64,000 nucleotides of DNA from Cellvibrionaceae bacterium (GTDB lineage: Bacteria; Pseudomonadota; Gammaproteobacteria; Pseudomonadales; Cellvibrionaceae), in NCBI GenBank assembly GCA_021151825.1, contig JAGKWQ010000003.1:372001-436000 (forward strand). The letters are read 5' to 3'. How positions within the stretch are numbered: the first letter of the stretch is position 1; the number at the start of each line of letters is the position of its first letter. The notes beneath the pieces were generated by a model that did no database searches, was not told the origin of the DNA, and worked only from the letters and a program-made list of their open reading frames with translations. Of the stretch, positions 1 through 9,270 are shown one piece after another. Both the position numbers and the translations under genes were made by a program.

Positions 1-140
1 TCTGGCGCAAACGCCACATCCTGGGACTGCAAGCAGCTGGCTTGCCCAAGCGCAATCTCGTGAAAATGGAAAATCCACTGATCAAACATTTGTCGCGCGA
101 TTACGAAACCTATCTTTATGACCCGCTCACAGAGCAGTAA
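1..140 (+). CDS. C-terminal end of an unidentified protein (5' end outside window)
   Basis: An open frame enters at the window edge and ends at TAA 138-140, encoding about 45 residues that begin WRKRHILGLQ and end YLYDPLTEQ. The composition is basic then acidic and looks coding. In Pseudomonas relatives prmA and a DUF3426 gene precede dusB, but this tail does not resemble either well enough to name. The 229 bases to dusB contain a likely promoter, so it is probably not cotranscribed with dusB alone. Function unknown. Confidence 0.55.
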   Translation, partial: WRKRHILGLQAAGLPKRNLVKMENPLIKHLSRDYETYLYDPLTEQ

Positions 141-237
141 CAACTGCTGCCCCAAATCACATTTTTTTGCAACCCGAAATCGCTAAAAAAGGCTGTTTTT
201 ATCGCTCAAAAAAACACCGTTTTTTACGTTTTTTGCG

Positions 238-274
238 TTCCAAACCCCAGCCCAAACGGGTATCATGGCGCCCC
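238..274 (+). promoter_or_regulatory. Candidate dusB-fis promoter with GC-rich discriminator
   Basis: TTCCAA (238-243), a 17-base spacer and TATCAT (261-266) fit a sigma70 promoter about 100 bases before dusB. The bases right after the -10 are GGCGCCCC (267-274), a GC-rich discriminator. A/T runs at 180-236 could act as an UP element or Fis/H-NS site. In Escherichia coli the dusB-fis promoter is known for stringent, growth-rate control through such a discriminator; the parallel here is inference. Confidence 0.45.
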
Positions 275-369
275 TTTAACGCAGGGCCCGGTTCAGTTTT
301 TAAGCGGAGTGATTCTGCTAACACCAACCTTCGTTGTTATTGGCAAACTGAGTTAACGGCAAATCATAC

Positions 370-1359
370 GTGTTTAACATCGGCCCTTATTGCATAGACT
401 CCAGCGTCATACTCGCGCCCATGGCCGGTGTTACTGACAGGCCATTCCGCCAGTTATGCCGCTCGCTGGGTGCAGGTCTGGTGATTTCGGAAATGCTGAC
501 TGCAGATTCGAACCTGTGGAGTAGCCGCAAAAGCAGCTTGCGTATGGACCATACCGGTGAAGCCGAACCGATTGCAGTACAAATTGCCGGTGGCGATCCG
601 GAAATGATGGCGGAAGCAGCGCGCCTTAACGCTGCCAACGGCGCCCGGATTATTGATATCAATATGGGTTGCCCAGCCAAGAAAGTCTGCAAAAAAGCCG
701 CTGGATCGGCACTGCTCAAAGATGAGCAACTAGTAACCGAAATTTTGCACGCCGTAGTGAACGCAGTGGACATTCCCGTCACACTGAAATTTCGTACTGG
801 CTGGAGCAACGAACAACGCAATGCGGTGCGTATTGCACACATTGCTGAAGATGCAGGCATACAAGCCCTCGCACTTCATGGTCGCACCCGCGCTGACGCC
901 TTTCTGGGCGAGGCCGAGTACGACACCATCGCCAACGTTGTAAATGCCGTGAAAATTCCGGTGTTTGCCAATGGCGATATCGATTCACCGCAAAAAGCCA
1001 AAGCTGTGTTGGATCACACAGGTGCAGCTGCGGTGATGATTGGGCGGGCCGCGCAAGGTCGCCCCTGGATCTTCCGGGAAATTGCGCATTACCTGCGTAC
1101 CGGTGAGCAATTACCCGAACCATCCCTGGTGGAAGTCAGGGATATTTTATGTACCCATCTGTGTGAGCTATACCGTTTTTATGGTGAGTTTATGGGGCCG
1201 CGTATCGCACGCAAACATGCGAGCTGGTATTTGCAAACAGTCCCAGGCAGCGAAGTATTTCGCAAAACCTTTAACGCTATAGATAACGCGGAAGAACAAC
1301 AAACCAGCATTCAAAATTTCTTTGAACAGCTGCTTACGAAAGAGGAAAAAGCCGCATGA
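370..1359 (+). CDS. dusB: tRNA-dihydrouridine synthase B (DusB)
   Basis: Flavoenzyme of 329 residues that reduces specific uridines in the tRNA D-loop to dihydrouridine using FMN and NADPH. The family signatures are visible: an N-terminal APMAGVTDRPFR segment, QIAGGDPEMM, the NMGCPAKKVCKK stretch with the catalytic Cys, KFRTGW, HGRTR and the FMN phosphate-binding ANGDI and MIGRAAQG motifs. The start is a GTG at 370; it aligns with the N terminus of E. coli DusB. The stop overlaps fis by four bases (ATGA), so dusB and fis form a translationally coupled operon as in enterics and pseudomonads. Confident. Confidence 0.95.
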   Translation: MFNIGPYCIDSSVILAPMAGVTDRPFRQLCRSLGAGLVISEMLTADSNLWSSRKSSLRMDHTGEAEPIAVQIAGGDPEMMAEAARLNAANGARIIDINMGCPAKKVCKKAAGSALLKDEQLVTEILHAVVNAVDIPVTLKFRTGWSNEQRNAVRIAHIAEDAGIQALALHGRTRADAFLGEAEYDTIANVVNAVKIPVFANGDIDSPQKAKAVLDHTGAAAVMIGRAAQGRPWIFREIAHYLRTGEQLPEPSLVEVRDILCTHLCELYRFYGEFMGPRIARKHASWYLQTVPGSEVFRKTFNAIDNAEEQQTSIQNFFEQLLTKEEKAA

Positions 1360-1652
1360 ATACCGCAACTTTCTTTGCTGAATCAACCCCAGCACAAGCT
1401 GCAAACCCGAACCAACCAGTACAAGCTCAATCGCTGCGCGGCTGCGTAGAGCAAGCCATGGAAAATTACTTCAAGCATTTGGACGGACAGGACGTTAGCA
1501 ACGTTTACGAAATGGTACTTGCTGAAGTAGAAGCACCGATGTTGGAAATCGTATTGAAGTACACCCGTCACAACCAAACCCGCGCTGCACAAGTATTGGG
1601 GTTGAACCGTGGCACCCTGCGTAAAAAACTGAAGCAATACGGCCTGCTGTAA
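1356..1652 (+). CDS. fis: DNA-binding protein Fis
   Basis: Small nucleoid-associated protein of 98 residues that bends DNA and tunes rRNA, tRNA and recombination sites. The C-terminal helix-turn-helix is clear: RHNQTRAAQVLGLNRGTLRKKL, with the preceding PMLEIVLKYT helix. The N-terminal 45 residues are less conserved, as usual for non-enteric Fis. The ATG overlaps the dusB stop, and an intrinsic terminator follows 22 bases after the stop, so it ends the operon. Confidence 0.95.
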   Translation: MNTATFFAESTPAQAANPNQPVQAQSLRGCVEQAMENYFKHLDGQDVSNVYEMVLAEVEAPMLEIVLKYTRHNQTRAAQVLGLNRGTLRKKLKQYGLL

Positions 1653-1674
1653 TTCTCCAGCGCCGCATGGCAAC

Positions 1675-1710
1675 AAAAAAAGGGGTGGTAATTCGTTTCC
1701 ACCCCTTTTG
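1675..1710 (+). terminator. Intrinsic terminator after fis
   Basis: AAAAGGGGTGG and CCACCCCTTTT form a perfect 11-bp stem around an 8-9 base loop, with A-rich and T-rich flanks on both sides. It closes dusB-fis and separates it from purH. Confidence 0.9.
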
Positions 1711-1779
1711 CTTTTTAGCGACTCTTATTTTTTGTATGACCGCTTTCCGCTTTAACTTTCTCATCTACAGGAACTGTGT

Positions 1780-3360
1780 ATGTCTACTACTTCCGATCTT
1801 GTTGCAGTAAAACGCGCACTTATCAGCGTGTCTGATAAAACCGGCATTGTTGAATTCGCTCAAGCCTTGCACGCTCAGGGCGTAGAAATTTTATCGACCG
1901 GTGGCACTTTTAAATTACTTACCGAAAACAAGATCCCCGCAATCGAAGTCTCCGACTACACCGGTTTTCCGGAAATGATGGATGGCCGCGTAAAAACCCT
2001 GCACCCGAAAGTTCACGGTGGCATTTTAGGGCGTCGCGGTATTGATGAAGACGTAATGGCACAACACGATATCAGCGCGATTGATATGGTGGTTGTGAAT
2101 TTGTATCCGTTTGAAAAAACCGTTGCCAATAAAGATTGTTCTTTGGAAGACGCGGTAGAAAATATTGATATCGGCGGCCCAACGATGGTTCGCGCCGCTG
2201 CAAAAAATCATGCACACGTAAACATCGTCGTTAACGCCTCAGACTATGCAAATATTCTTGCAGAACTTAAAGCCAACAACGGTAGCACTTCATTAAAAAC
2301 CCGCTTCGATCTGGCAATTAAAGCCTACGAACACACGGCTGCTTACGACGGTGCCATCGCCAATTATTTTGGTCGTTTGGTAGAAGGCGGCAGCGCTGAT
2401 TTTCCGCGCACCTTCAACACCCAATTTATCAAAGCGCAAGAAATGCGTTACGGTGAAAACCCGCATCAAAAAGCGGCTTTCTACGTAGAAAAAAATCCGC
2501 AAGAAGTAGGCATAGCGTCGGCAAAACAATTACAGGGCAAAGAGCTGTCTTACAATAATGTTGCCGATACTGACGCCGCACTGGAAACCGTAAAATCTTT
2601 CAGCGAACCTGCATGCGTTATTGTTAAACACGCAAACCCTTGTGGCGTTGCAGTAGCAGAATCGATCAAACACGCTTACGACCTGGCCTACTCTACCGAT
2701 AGTGAATCCGCATTCGGCGGCATCATCGCATTCAACCGCGAATTGGATGCAGAAACTGCCAAAGCGATTGTTGAACGTCAATTTGTAGAAGTAATTATTG
2801 CCCCAAGCGTTTCAGCAGAAGCGATCGAAATCGTAAAAGCAAAACAAAACGTACGTTTGTTGGCTACTGGCGAATGGAGTTCAGTACGTGTCAAAGGTTT
2901 GGATTACAAGCGCGTTAACGGTGGATTGCTAGTACAGGACCGCGATGATGGAATCATCACCGAAAACGATTTGAAAATCGTCACCAAGCGCGCACCTACT
3001 GCCGCAGAAATCCAGGATTTATTATTCGCCTGGAAAGTCGCCAAGTTTGTAAAATCCAATGCGATTATTTATGCAAAACACCAACACACCATCGGTGTTG
3101 GCGCAGGCCAAATGAGCCGCGTAAATTCCGCGCGCATCGCTGCAATCAAAGCAGAACACGCAGGCCTGCAAGTTGCCGGTTCGGTAATGGCGTCCGACGC
3201 CTTCTTCCCATTCCGCGATGGTATCGATAACGCAGCGAAAGTGGGTATTGCCGCAGTAATCCAACCAGGCGGCTCAATGCGCGATGCGGAAGTTATCGCC
3301 GCCGCCGATGAACACGGCATGGCGATGGTATTCACCGGTATGCGTCACTTTAGACATTAA
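1780..3360 (+). CDS. purH: Bifunctional AICAR transformylase/IMP cyclohydrolase
   Basis: Protein of 526 residues that carries out the last two steps of de novo IMP synthesis, formylating AICAR and closing the ring. The MGS-like cyclohydrolase domain occupies about residues 1-200 (ISVSDKTGIVEFA, STGGT, GRVKTLHPKVHGG). The transformylase domain follows, with RYGENPHQKAA, the KHANPCG motif and the C-terminal SDAFFPFRDG and PGGSMRD segments. AGGAAC precedes the ATG. purD lies downstream on the same strand, but a glycoside hydrolase gene separates them. Confidence 0.97.
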   Translation: MSTTSDLVAVKRALISVSDKTGIVEFAQALHAQGVEILSTGGTFKLLTENKIPAIEVSDYTGFPEMMDGRVKTLHPKVHGGILGRRGIDEDVMAQHDISAIDMVVVNLYPFEKTVANKDCSLEDAVENIDIGGPTMVRAAAKNHAHVNIVVNASDYANILAELKANNGSTSLKTRFDLAIKAYEHTAAYDGAIANYFGRLVEGGSADFPRTFNTQFIKAQEMRYGENPHQKAAFYVEKNPQEVGIASAKQLQGKELSYNNVADTDAALETVKSFSEPACVIVKHANPCGVAVAESIKHAYDLAYSTDSESAFGGIIAFNRELDAETAKAIVERQFVEVIIAPSVSAEAIEIVKAKQNVRLLATGEWSSVRVKGLDYKRVNGGLLVQDRDDGIITENDLKIVTKRAPTAAEIQDLLFAWKVAKFVKSNAIIYAKHQHTIGVGAGQMSRVNSARIAAIKAEHAGLQVAGSVMASDAFFPFRDGIDNAAKVGIAAVIQPGGSMRDAEVIAAADEHGMAMVFTGMRHFRH

Positions 3361-3395
3361 TAAAGAGCGTCATTGATTTATTTGCACAAACACAG

Positions 3396-3429
3396 GTTGG
3401 GTCAGACTGAGCCTAAGGCGAGGCCCAAC
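3396..3429 (+). terminator. Possible hairpin between purH and the GH18 gene
   Basis: GTTGGG (3396-3401) can pair with CCCAAC (3424-3429), with an inner GCC/GGC pairing, followed by AATTTTCTC. The U tract is poor, so it could be a weak terminator or a processing hairpin. Confidence 0.3.
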
Positions 3430-3464
3430 AATTTTCTCAATCATTTGCTGAAAGGAAACACAAT

Positions 3465-4508
3465 GTGAGAAGAGTAAAAATTTTGCTACTGCTGTTTGTA
3501 TTATCCGGATGTGAAAAAAACCATTTGGTTCAGCAGCAATGTATGCCGGTAGTGGCCGTATATCCCAGCTGGAAACAACAGCAAATGCCAGTAGCGGAGA
3601 TTCCCTGGAATCGCTTTACCCATCTGGCTTTAATATTTGCATTACCACAAAAAGATGGGAATTTGCTCACCCACGAAATTGATAGTTTGATAGAACTGCT
3701 CGGTGAAGCCGCTCGCGCCAAAGGAAAGAAACTTTTTTTATCCATTGGCGGTGCAACGGGTTATCAGGATGCGTTCCAGCAAATTGCACAATCGCCGGAA
3801 AAATTGCACAAGTTTGCCCAAGCCGTTGCAGATTACGCACGCAAACATCAGTTGGATGGTGTTGATATTGATTGGGAATACTGGACCAAACAAGCCGTGT
3901 ACAAACAAGGCGGCAATGATCCAGTAGAAAGCAAATTATTAGTGTTGTTACTTGCAGAACTACGCAAGCAACTGCCCGCAAAAGTTGCGTTAACTACGTC
4001 AGTTTTTGCAGGTTACTGGTCAGGCGAACAATATTTAAGTGAGCTCCAGCAACATGTGGATTATGTTGCACTGATGTCCTATGACTTTACCGGCAGTTGG
4101 CCTGAGTCTCCCGTTAAGCATCATGCCGATTTTGCTACGTTCAAAGCCAGCATCGATTTTTTAACCGACAGAGGCTTTAACCGCGAAAAAATATTGGTTG
4201 GAATTCCCTTTTACGGCAAGGAATTTGTCGACGGAAAAAAACAGCAAGTTGTCGATAAAAGTTATCGCGACCTGATACCGCAGCTGGTTGCAAAAAAGCA
4301 ATCCGTAAACAGCGGTAAATTAGATCATGTTTACTATGAAACACCGGAACTGGTTACACAAAAATCCCACTACATAGTGGATGAAGGAATGGCTGGCGTG
4401 ATGTTCTTTGAGCTCACCCAGGATGCCTATGACTCACCCGATAGCCTGAGCCTTGCAAGCAATCGCGTGATTTCTCCGGATTTTTGCAATAACCAATCAG
4501 CACAATGA
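3465..4508 (+). CDS. GH18 chitinase-like lipoprotein
   Basis: Lipoprotein of 347 residues with a lipobox LSGC (Cys16), so it should be anchored in the envelope after signal peptidase II cleavage. The GH18 TIM barrel is evident: LFLSIGG at about 91-97, the catalytic DGVDIDWE motif with Glu138 as proton donor, the YDFTGSWPE segment and GIPFYGKEF. All three motif aspartates are present, so activity on GlcNAc polymers or chito-oligosaccharides is expected. The start is GTG at 3465 behind GAAAGGAAAC. It sits between purH and purD on the same strand. There is no carbohydrate-binding module, which suggests soluble oligomers or peptidoglycan-like substrates rather than crystalline chitin; that is inference. 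Confidence 0.88.
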   Translation: MRRVKILLLLFVLSGCEKNHLVQQQCMPVVAVYPSWKQQQMPVAEIPWNRFTHLALIFALPQKDGNLLTHEIDSLIELLGEAARAKGKKLFLSIGGATGYQDAFQQIAQSPEKLHKFAQAVADYARKHQLDGVDIDWEYWTKQAVYKQGGNDPVESKLLVLLLAELRKQLPAKVALTTSVFAGYWSGEQYLSELQQHVDYVALMSYDFTGSWPESPVKHHADFATFKASIDFLTDRGFNREKILVGIPFYGKEFVDGKKQQVVDKSYRDLIPQLVAKKQSVNSGKLDHVYYETPELVTQKSHYIVDEGMAGVMFFELTQDAYDSPDSLSLASNRVISPDFCNNQSAQ

Positions 4509-4539
4509 ATTCATCAACCCCGTTAACATGGAAATGAAT

Positions 4540-5826
4540 ATGAATGTTTTAATTATTGGCAGCGGTGGCCGCGAACATGCCCTCGCGTGGAAAGCGGCAC
4601 AAAGCACACAAGTGGAAAAAGTATTTGTTGCCCCAGGCAATGCAGGCACAGCACTGGATGCAAAATTGGAAAACGTTGCTATTGATGTTTTGAATTTTGA
4701 AGCACTGGCAAATTTTGCCGAGCAAAATAATGTTGGCTTGACGATTGTTGGCCCGGAAGTGCCTCTCGTTGCCGGAGTGGTAGATTATTTTCAAACACGC
4801 AAACTATTATGCTTTGGCCCCAGTAAAGGCGCAGCGCAATTGGAAGGCTCAAAAGCGTTCACTAAAGATTTCCTTGCACGCCATAAAATTCCTACAGCCG
4901 ATTACCAAAATTTTATCGAAGTGGAACCTGCCCTCGCCTATTTGCGCGAGAAAGGCGCACCTATTGTTATCAAAGCTGACGGTCTTGCAGCAGGCAAAGG
5001 TGTAATCGTTGCTGAAACCTTGCAACAAGCAGAAGATGCGGTGCGCGATATGTTGTCTGGTAACGCCTTCGGTGATGCCGGTTGCCGCGTAGTGATTGAA
5101 GAATTTTTGGCAGGTGAAGAAGCCAGCTTTATCGTAATGGTCGACGGCAAAAATGTTTTACCGATGGCAACCAGTCAGGATCATAAACGCGTTGGCGATG
5201 GTGACACCGGCCCCAATACCGGTGGCATGGGTGCTTACTCTCCCGCACCGGTTGTGACGCAAGCTGTACATGATCGTGTCATGAAAGAAATTATTTATCC
5301 AACCGTAAATGGTATGGCGGCAGAAGGTAATACTTACGTAGGCTTTCTGTATGCAGGTTTGATGATTGATGCAGCAGGTAATTCCAAAGTTATCGAATAC
5401 AATTGCCGCTTTGGCGATCCGGAAACCCAACCGATTATGTTGCGTTTGCAATCGGATTTGGTGAAATTATGTTTAGCTGCACTGAAAGGTGATTTGGATA
5501 AAACTACCGCCGATTGGGATGCACGTGCATCCGTTGGTGTGGTGTTAGCCGCTGGCGGTTATCCGGACAGTTACAACAAAGGTGATGTAATTTCCGGTTT
5601 GCCAACCACGGAAGTTGCTGGCGAAAAAGTTTTCCACGCGGGCACAGCACAGAAAGATGGCAATACTGTCACTAACGGTGGCCGTGTGCTTTGTTCTACT
5701 GCATTGGGCAATAGTGTTTCTGAAGCACAACAACGTGCTTACAAACTCGCTGAACAAATTAGTTGGAATGGAATGTTTTATCGTAACGATATCGCCTACC
5801 GCGCTATCGCTCGCGAAAAACAATAA
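4540..5826 (+). CDS. purD: Phosphoribosylamine-glycine ligase (GARS)
   Basis: ATP-grasp enzyme of 428 residues that joins glycine to phosphoribosylamine in the second step of purine synthesis. Motifs seen are MNVLIIGSGGREHALAW at the N terminus, GPEVPL, KADGLAAGKGV, the DHKRVGDGDTGPNTGGMGAY block, EYNCRFGDPETQ and a C-terminal GGRVL segment. ATGs also occur at 4528 and 4534, but 4540 matches the family N terminus and has GGAA six bases upstream. It lies 31 bases after the GH18 gene and is followed by an intrinsic terminator. Confidence 0.95.
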   Translation: MNVLIIGSGGREHALAWKAAQSTQVEKVFVAPGNAGTALDAKLENVAIDVLNFEALANFAEQNNVGLTIVGPEVPLVAGVVDYFQTRKLLCFGPSKGAAQLEGSKAFTKDFLARHKIPTADYQNFIEVEPALAYLREKGAPIVIKADGLAAGKGVIVAETLQQAEDAVRDMLSGNAFGDAGCRVVIEEFLAGEEASFIVMVDGKNVLPMATSQDHKRVGDGDTGPNTGGMGAYSPAPVVTQAVHDRVMKEIIYPTVNGMAAEGNTYVGFLYAGLMIDAAGNSKVIEYNCRFGDPETQPIMLRLQSDLVKLCLAALKGDLDKTTADWDARASVGVVLAAGGYPDSYNKGDVISGLPTTEVAGEKVFHAGTAQKDGNTVTNGGRVLCSTALGNSVSEAQQRAYKLAEQISWNGMFYRNDIAYRAIAREKQ

Positions 5827-5852
5827 ACATTCCAGATACTAATGCAACATTA

Positions 5853-5886
5853 AAAATGTGCATCATTGAGAAATGATGCACTTTTT
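5853..5886 (+). terminator. Intrinsic terminator after purD
   Basis: GTGCATCATT (5858-5867) pairs perfectly with AATGATGCAC (5872-5881), followed by TTTTTA and preceded by a run of A. Confidence 0.85.
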
Positions 5887-6083
5887 ATATCTACAAATTT
5901 CATATGTACCGATATTTTTAGTCCGCAATATTTTCAGTTTGTTCAAACGCTTAACTATTTTGTCGCATTGCTCCACACATTTACATTTCTCTATCGATTA
6001 TTACTACTCCGATAAAAACTTTTTAATTATCAACTAGACTAAGAAGACCTATTTGAATCAATTTGTTGTATTCAGGAGGCTTT

Positions 6084-7406
6084 ATGAGATTCACTCGTCG
6101 CGCTCTAGTCACCAGCATTGGTTTAATGCTGCCGGCATTATCCCACGCTGCATCGTTTCAAATACTTGAACAAAGCCCCGCTTTTTTAGGGCAAGCGTTT
6201 GCAGGTACTGCATCCGATACCAAAGATGCAACCAGCGTTTTTTTTAATCCTGCATCACTCAGCGAATTAAAAGATCCCACACTGACCCTGGGTGTAAATG
6301 CGATATTTACCAGCGCAGAATTCAATAACATCAATTCCAACACGAATGGAACAACGGGTAAAACCAGTGAGACAGGTTACGTACCGAATATTTATTGGGT
6401 ACAACCGCTCACCGAAAAGTTAACACTGGGCCTCGGAGTAAATGCGCCTTATGGATTAGCCAGCAAATACAGTGATGAATGGACGGGGCGCTATCTTGCA
6501 ACACATAGCGAACTGGAAGTGGCGAATATCAATGCCGTACTCGCCATCGAATTAAATGAACAATGGTCATTAGGCTTGGGATTGGATTATCAAACCGCTG
6601 ATGTAACCCTGAAAAGCCAGGTTGATTCTACACTCGGAGTAAATCCGCAACCAGCAACAGACAGTAGCGCAAAAATCCAGGGCGATGATGACGATATTGT
6701 GGGCGATGTGAGTTTGTATTTTAAACCCTCCGATCGCACGCGCTTTGGATTGCTGTGGCGACAAGGCGGAAAGTTTGATCTGGAAGGCGATGCAACATTT
6801 ACATTAAATGCACTTTGTAGCCCCGGTGCAGGATTTCCCACCGGCGCGCCGCCCGCTCCAACAACCGGCACTATTTGCGCCGCAACATTAAATACCCTGG
6901 CAGGTGATGCAAAAGCCAGTGTTGAATTGCCTGATACGGTAACGTTTAGTGCCTCACATCGTTTCTCTGATTATTGGTGGGTTCACACTGATATCGCCTG
7001 GACACAATGGAGTAGCATCAACACCATTGACGTCATCAACACCGGCAATAATCTCACCGTTAGCCAATTGGATTTGGAATACGAAGATTCAATGCGCTAT
7101 GCGTTGGGCTTTAGTTATAAATCCGATTGCCCATGGTCATGGCGTTTTGGTATTGCCTATGACGAAGCCCCACAAACCAATCCGGCGTTAGTAAATCCGC
7201 GCATTCCTGATGAAAATCGCTTATGGCTTACCGGTGGTTTTAATTATCGATTCTCCAACGATTTTTCAATGGATCTGGGATATGCCTATATCAAAGTAGA
7301 TAAGGCAAAGATCAACAACACCGACCTGCAAACAGGTCACCATGTTGAAGGCAATTTTGATGCATCGGTAAATGTTGTGGGTGTGCAAGCTAACTGGGTT
7401 TTTTAA
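6084..7406 (+). CDS. FadL/TodX-family outer membrane transporter
   Basis: Outer membrane beta-barrel of 440 residues in the family that takes up long-chain fatty acids and other hydrophobic compounds. A signal peptide ends near ALSHA, and the mature protein begins ASFQILEQSPAFLGQAFAG, the typical hatch region, followed by FFNPASL (the usual NPA motif). Many alternating hydrophobic strands follow, and the protein ends in a hydrophobic strand with terminal Phe (NWVF). The ATG at 6084 has AGGAGG four bases upstream; a TTG farther upstream in frame is less likely. It is a single-gene unit closed by a terminator. The substrate cannot be told from sequence; the gene is not beside fad genes here. 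Confidence 0.9.
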   Translation: MRFTRRALVTSIGLMLPALSHAASFQILEQSPAFLGQAFAGTASDTKDATSVFFNPASLSELKDPTLTLGVNAIFTSAEFNNINSNTNGTTGKTSETGYVPNIYWVQPLTEKLTLGLGVNAPYGLASKYSDEWTGRYLATHSELEVANINAVLAIELNEQWSLGLGLDYQTADVTLKSQVDSTLGVNPQPATDSSAKIQGDDDDIVGDVSLYFKPSDRTRFGLLWRQGGKFDLEGDATFTLNALCSPGAGFPTGAPPAPTTGTICAATLNTLAGDAKASVELPDTVTFSASHRFSDYWWVHTDIAWTQWSSINTIDVINTGNNLTVSQLDLEYEDSMRYALGFSYKSDCPWSWRFGIAYDEAPQTNPALVNPRIPDENRLWLTGGFNYRFSNDFSMDLGYAYIKVDKAKINNTDLQTGHHVEGNFDASVNVVGVQANWVF

Positions 7407-7428
7407 ATTTTACGTTTAAATAACCCAT

Positions 7429-7459
7429 AAAAAACGGAGGTTTTCACCTCCGTTTTTTA
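7429..7459. terminator. Bidirectional terminator between the FadL-type and GH20 genes
   Basis: AAAACGGAGG and CCTCCGTTTT form a perfect stem around a TTTTCA-type loop, with A and T runs on opposite sides. It serves the convergent genes on both strands. Confidence 0.9.
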
Positions 7460-7488
7460 TTGATTCATTTTAAATTTATCTATCGATT

Positions 7489-9072
7489 TCACTGCCAACC
7501 CAATTGCGGTTCACGATAGTACTGAATTCCCTCTTTATCAAAATAAGGCTTTAGCTCTTTCAAGCGTAAAATAAATTGCTGATAATCGCGCGCGGAATGT
7601 TGCGTCCAGGCAATTTCTGCCACCGCAGCAAGGCGCGGCCAAATGCGATTATCCAATGCAGCCTCTGACGTAATAACCTCGCTCCATACCGGTGCTTCTA
7701 TGCCGGTGACTAACGAATATTTTTGCGGATTAAAACTGTAAACGCGTTCCATTGGAACACCTTGTTTGCGACACCAGGTATAGGTTTCCGGTTGCCCATC
7801 ATAATTGCCGTGATCCAGATAGAAATAACTGCAAGGTGAAAGAATTAAATGAATATTGCGATCCAGTGCAGACTGGATATTGTAATTATCATTCCACAAT
7901 TGCAACAATGTCCCCTGTTCCAGGTTTTTCCCCGCAGACGCCTCTTCCCAGGCAATCATGGTGCGGTTTAAATCTTTGATAATTTGTTGAGCCTTATCAA
8001 TAAATTCCGGATATAAACTATGTTTTATTTCATCGCCACCAAGATGGATATATTGTGATGGAAAAACTTCCGCCACTTCAGTCAATACATTTTTTACAAA
8101 TGGATAAATTACGTCCGGCTTTGTTAAACATAAAGAACTGAAGCCAACATCCAGCCCCGTATAAACACTTAAATTAGTCACATTATCGCAAGCCAGCTCA
8201 TTGTATGAAGCAATAGCTGCTTGCACGTGCCCGGGCATATCCAATTCTGGAATAACATCAATATTATGCTGTGCTGCAAACGCAACCAGATCTTTCAACT
8301 CTTCCTGTGTATAAAAACCACCTGGGCCACCACCTGCTTGCGTTGAACCACCAACGCTGGTGAGTTTGGGATATTTTTTTATTTCCATGCGCCAACCCTG
8401 ATCATCGGATAAGTGCAAGTGCAATTTATTTAATTTAAATGCGGCCATTCGCTCAACATGTTTCTTCACATAATCAATACTGAAAAAATGTCGTGCAACA
8501 TCCACCATACTACCGCGCCATGCATATTGGGGAATGTCCGTAATCGTTATTTTCGGCAATTGGTAAGCTGCTTGCGCACTCACTGGAAATAATTGTTTTA
8601 GTGTTTGCACACCATAAAAAAGTCCCGCATCGGTTTGGGCGCTGATCTGGATATTTTCCGCAATCACCAAGCGATAACCTTCGGCACCCAACTCCGGCTG
8701 GCTCACCAGTGATAATTGGATTTTATAAGGCGCAGTTTCAACCGCACTAATCCCCAACACATTTAATAATTTTGTTAGCGCTTGCGTGCTGGTTGGTGTT
8801 GCAGTATCAAATTCCAACTTCGCTTGTATTCCCAACGCTGCCATACCGTTTTGCTCACCAACCTCTGAAGGCCATGGAACCAGTGCTTGCTGACGAGCCT
8901 GGCTGGATGTGGCTTGGCTTGAAGTAGATAGACTTGATGAGGATTGACTGGTTGCTTGCGTAGAAGATTTTATTGAAGACTGACTCGTGGAAATCGTCGG
9001 CGATGAACCCGACGAATTTCCGCCGCAGGCAATCAACATCAAAGAAAATATTAATAAGATATATTTATACAT
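7489..9072 (-). CDS. GH20 beta-N-acetylhexosaminidase lipoprotein
   Basis: Lipoprotein of 527 residues. The lipobox LIAC gives Cys16, followed by GG and a Ser/Thr/Gln linker to about residue 60, a layout typical of Cellvibrio surface enzymes. A GH20b-type N-terminal domain (about 65-175) precedes the catalytic barrel. The barrel shows WRGSMVDVARHF, HLHLSDDQGWR, PELDMPGH and the catalytic pair Asp347-Glu348 in HLGGDE. It removes terminal GlcNAc or GalNAc, so together with the GH18 lipoprotein 3 kb away it could finish chito-oligosaccharide breakdown at the cell surface; that link is inference. It is monocistronic, with terminators on both sides. Confidence 0.93.
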   Translation of the reverse strand: MYKYILLIFSLMLIACGGNSSGSSPTISTSQSSIKSSTQATSQSSSSLSTSSQATSSQARQQALVPWPSEVGEQNGMAALGIQAKLEFDTATPTSTQALTKLLNVLGISAVETAPYKIQLSLVSQPELGAEGYRLVIAENIQISAQTDAGLFYGVQTLKQLFPVSAQAAYQLPKITITDIPQYAWRGSMVDVARHFFSIDYVKKHVERMAAFKLNKLHLHLSDDQGWRMEIKKYPKLTSVGGSTQAGGGPGGFYTQEELKDLVAFAAQHNIDVIPELDMPGHVQAAIASYNELACDNVTNLSVYTGLDVGFSSLCLTKPDVIYPFVKNVLTEVAEVFPSQYIHLGGDEIKHSLYPEFIDKAQQIIKDLNRTMIAWEEASAGKNLEQGTLLQLWNDNYNIQSALDRNIHLILSPCSYFYLDHGNYDGQPETYTWCRKQGVPMERVYSFNPQKYSLVTGIEAPVWSEVITSEAALDNRIWPRLAAVAEIAWTQHSARDYQQFILRLKELKPYFDKEGIQYYREPQLGWQ

Positions 9073-9220
9073 GGTTGACTCTCATTGCTCGTTTTTATGT
9101 CGTTGTTTTTATTTATTCGCGAGTAACGAATAAATTGTGCACATCAATATTAACCAGCGGACCAGGAGCCAACAGCGTTTTATCAATTCTTTACCAGCAT
9201 GTGACAGATGTAATGCCCAT

Positions 9221-9250
9221 AAAAAAAACCCGCATTGCTGCGGGTTTTTA
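9221..9250 (-). terminator. Terminator after the secreted metallopeptidase
   Basis: AAACCCGCA and TGCGGGTTT form a stem with a short loop at 9224-9247, with T runs on the minus-strand exit. It ends the two-gene unit 11272 to 9271. Confidence 0.85.
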
Positions 9251-9270
9251 TTTACCAATTCAGTGAAACA

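Noticed and set aside
167..397. 76-codon frame before dusB
   Set aside because: It overlaps the likely promoter and the dusB start, has no ribosome-binding site and a Lys/Arg-rich composition typical of AT-run translation.
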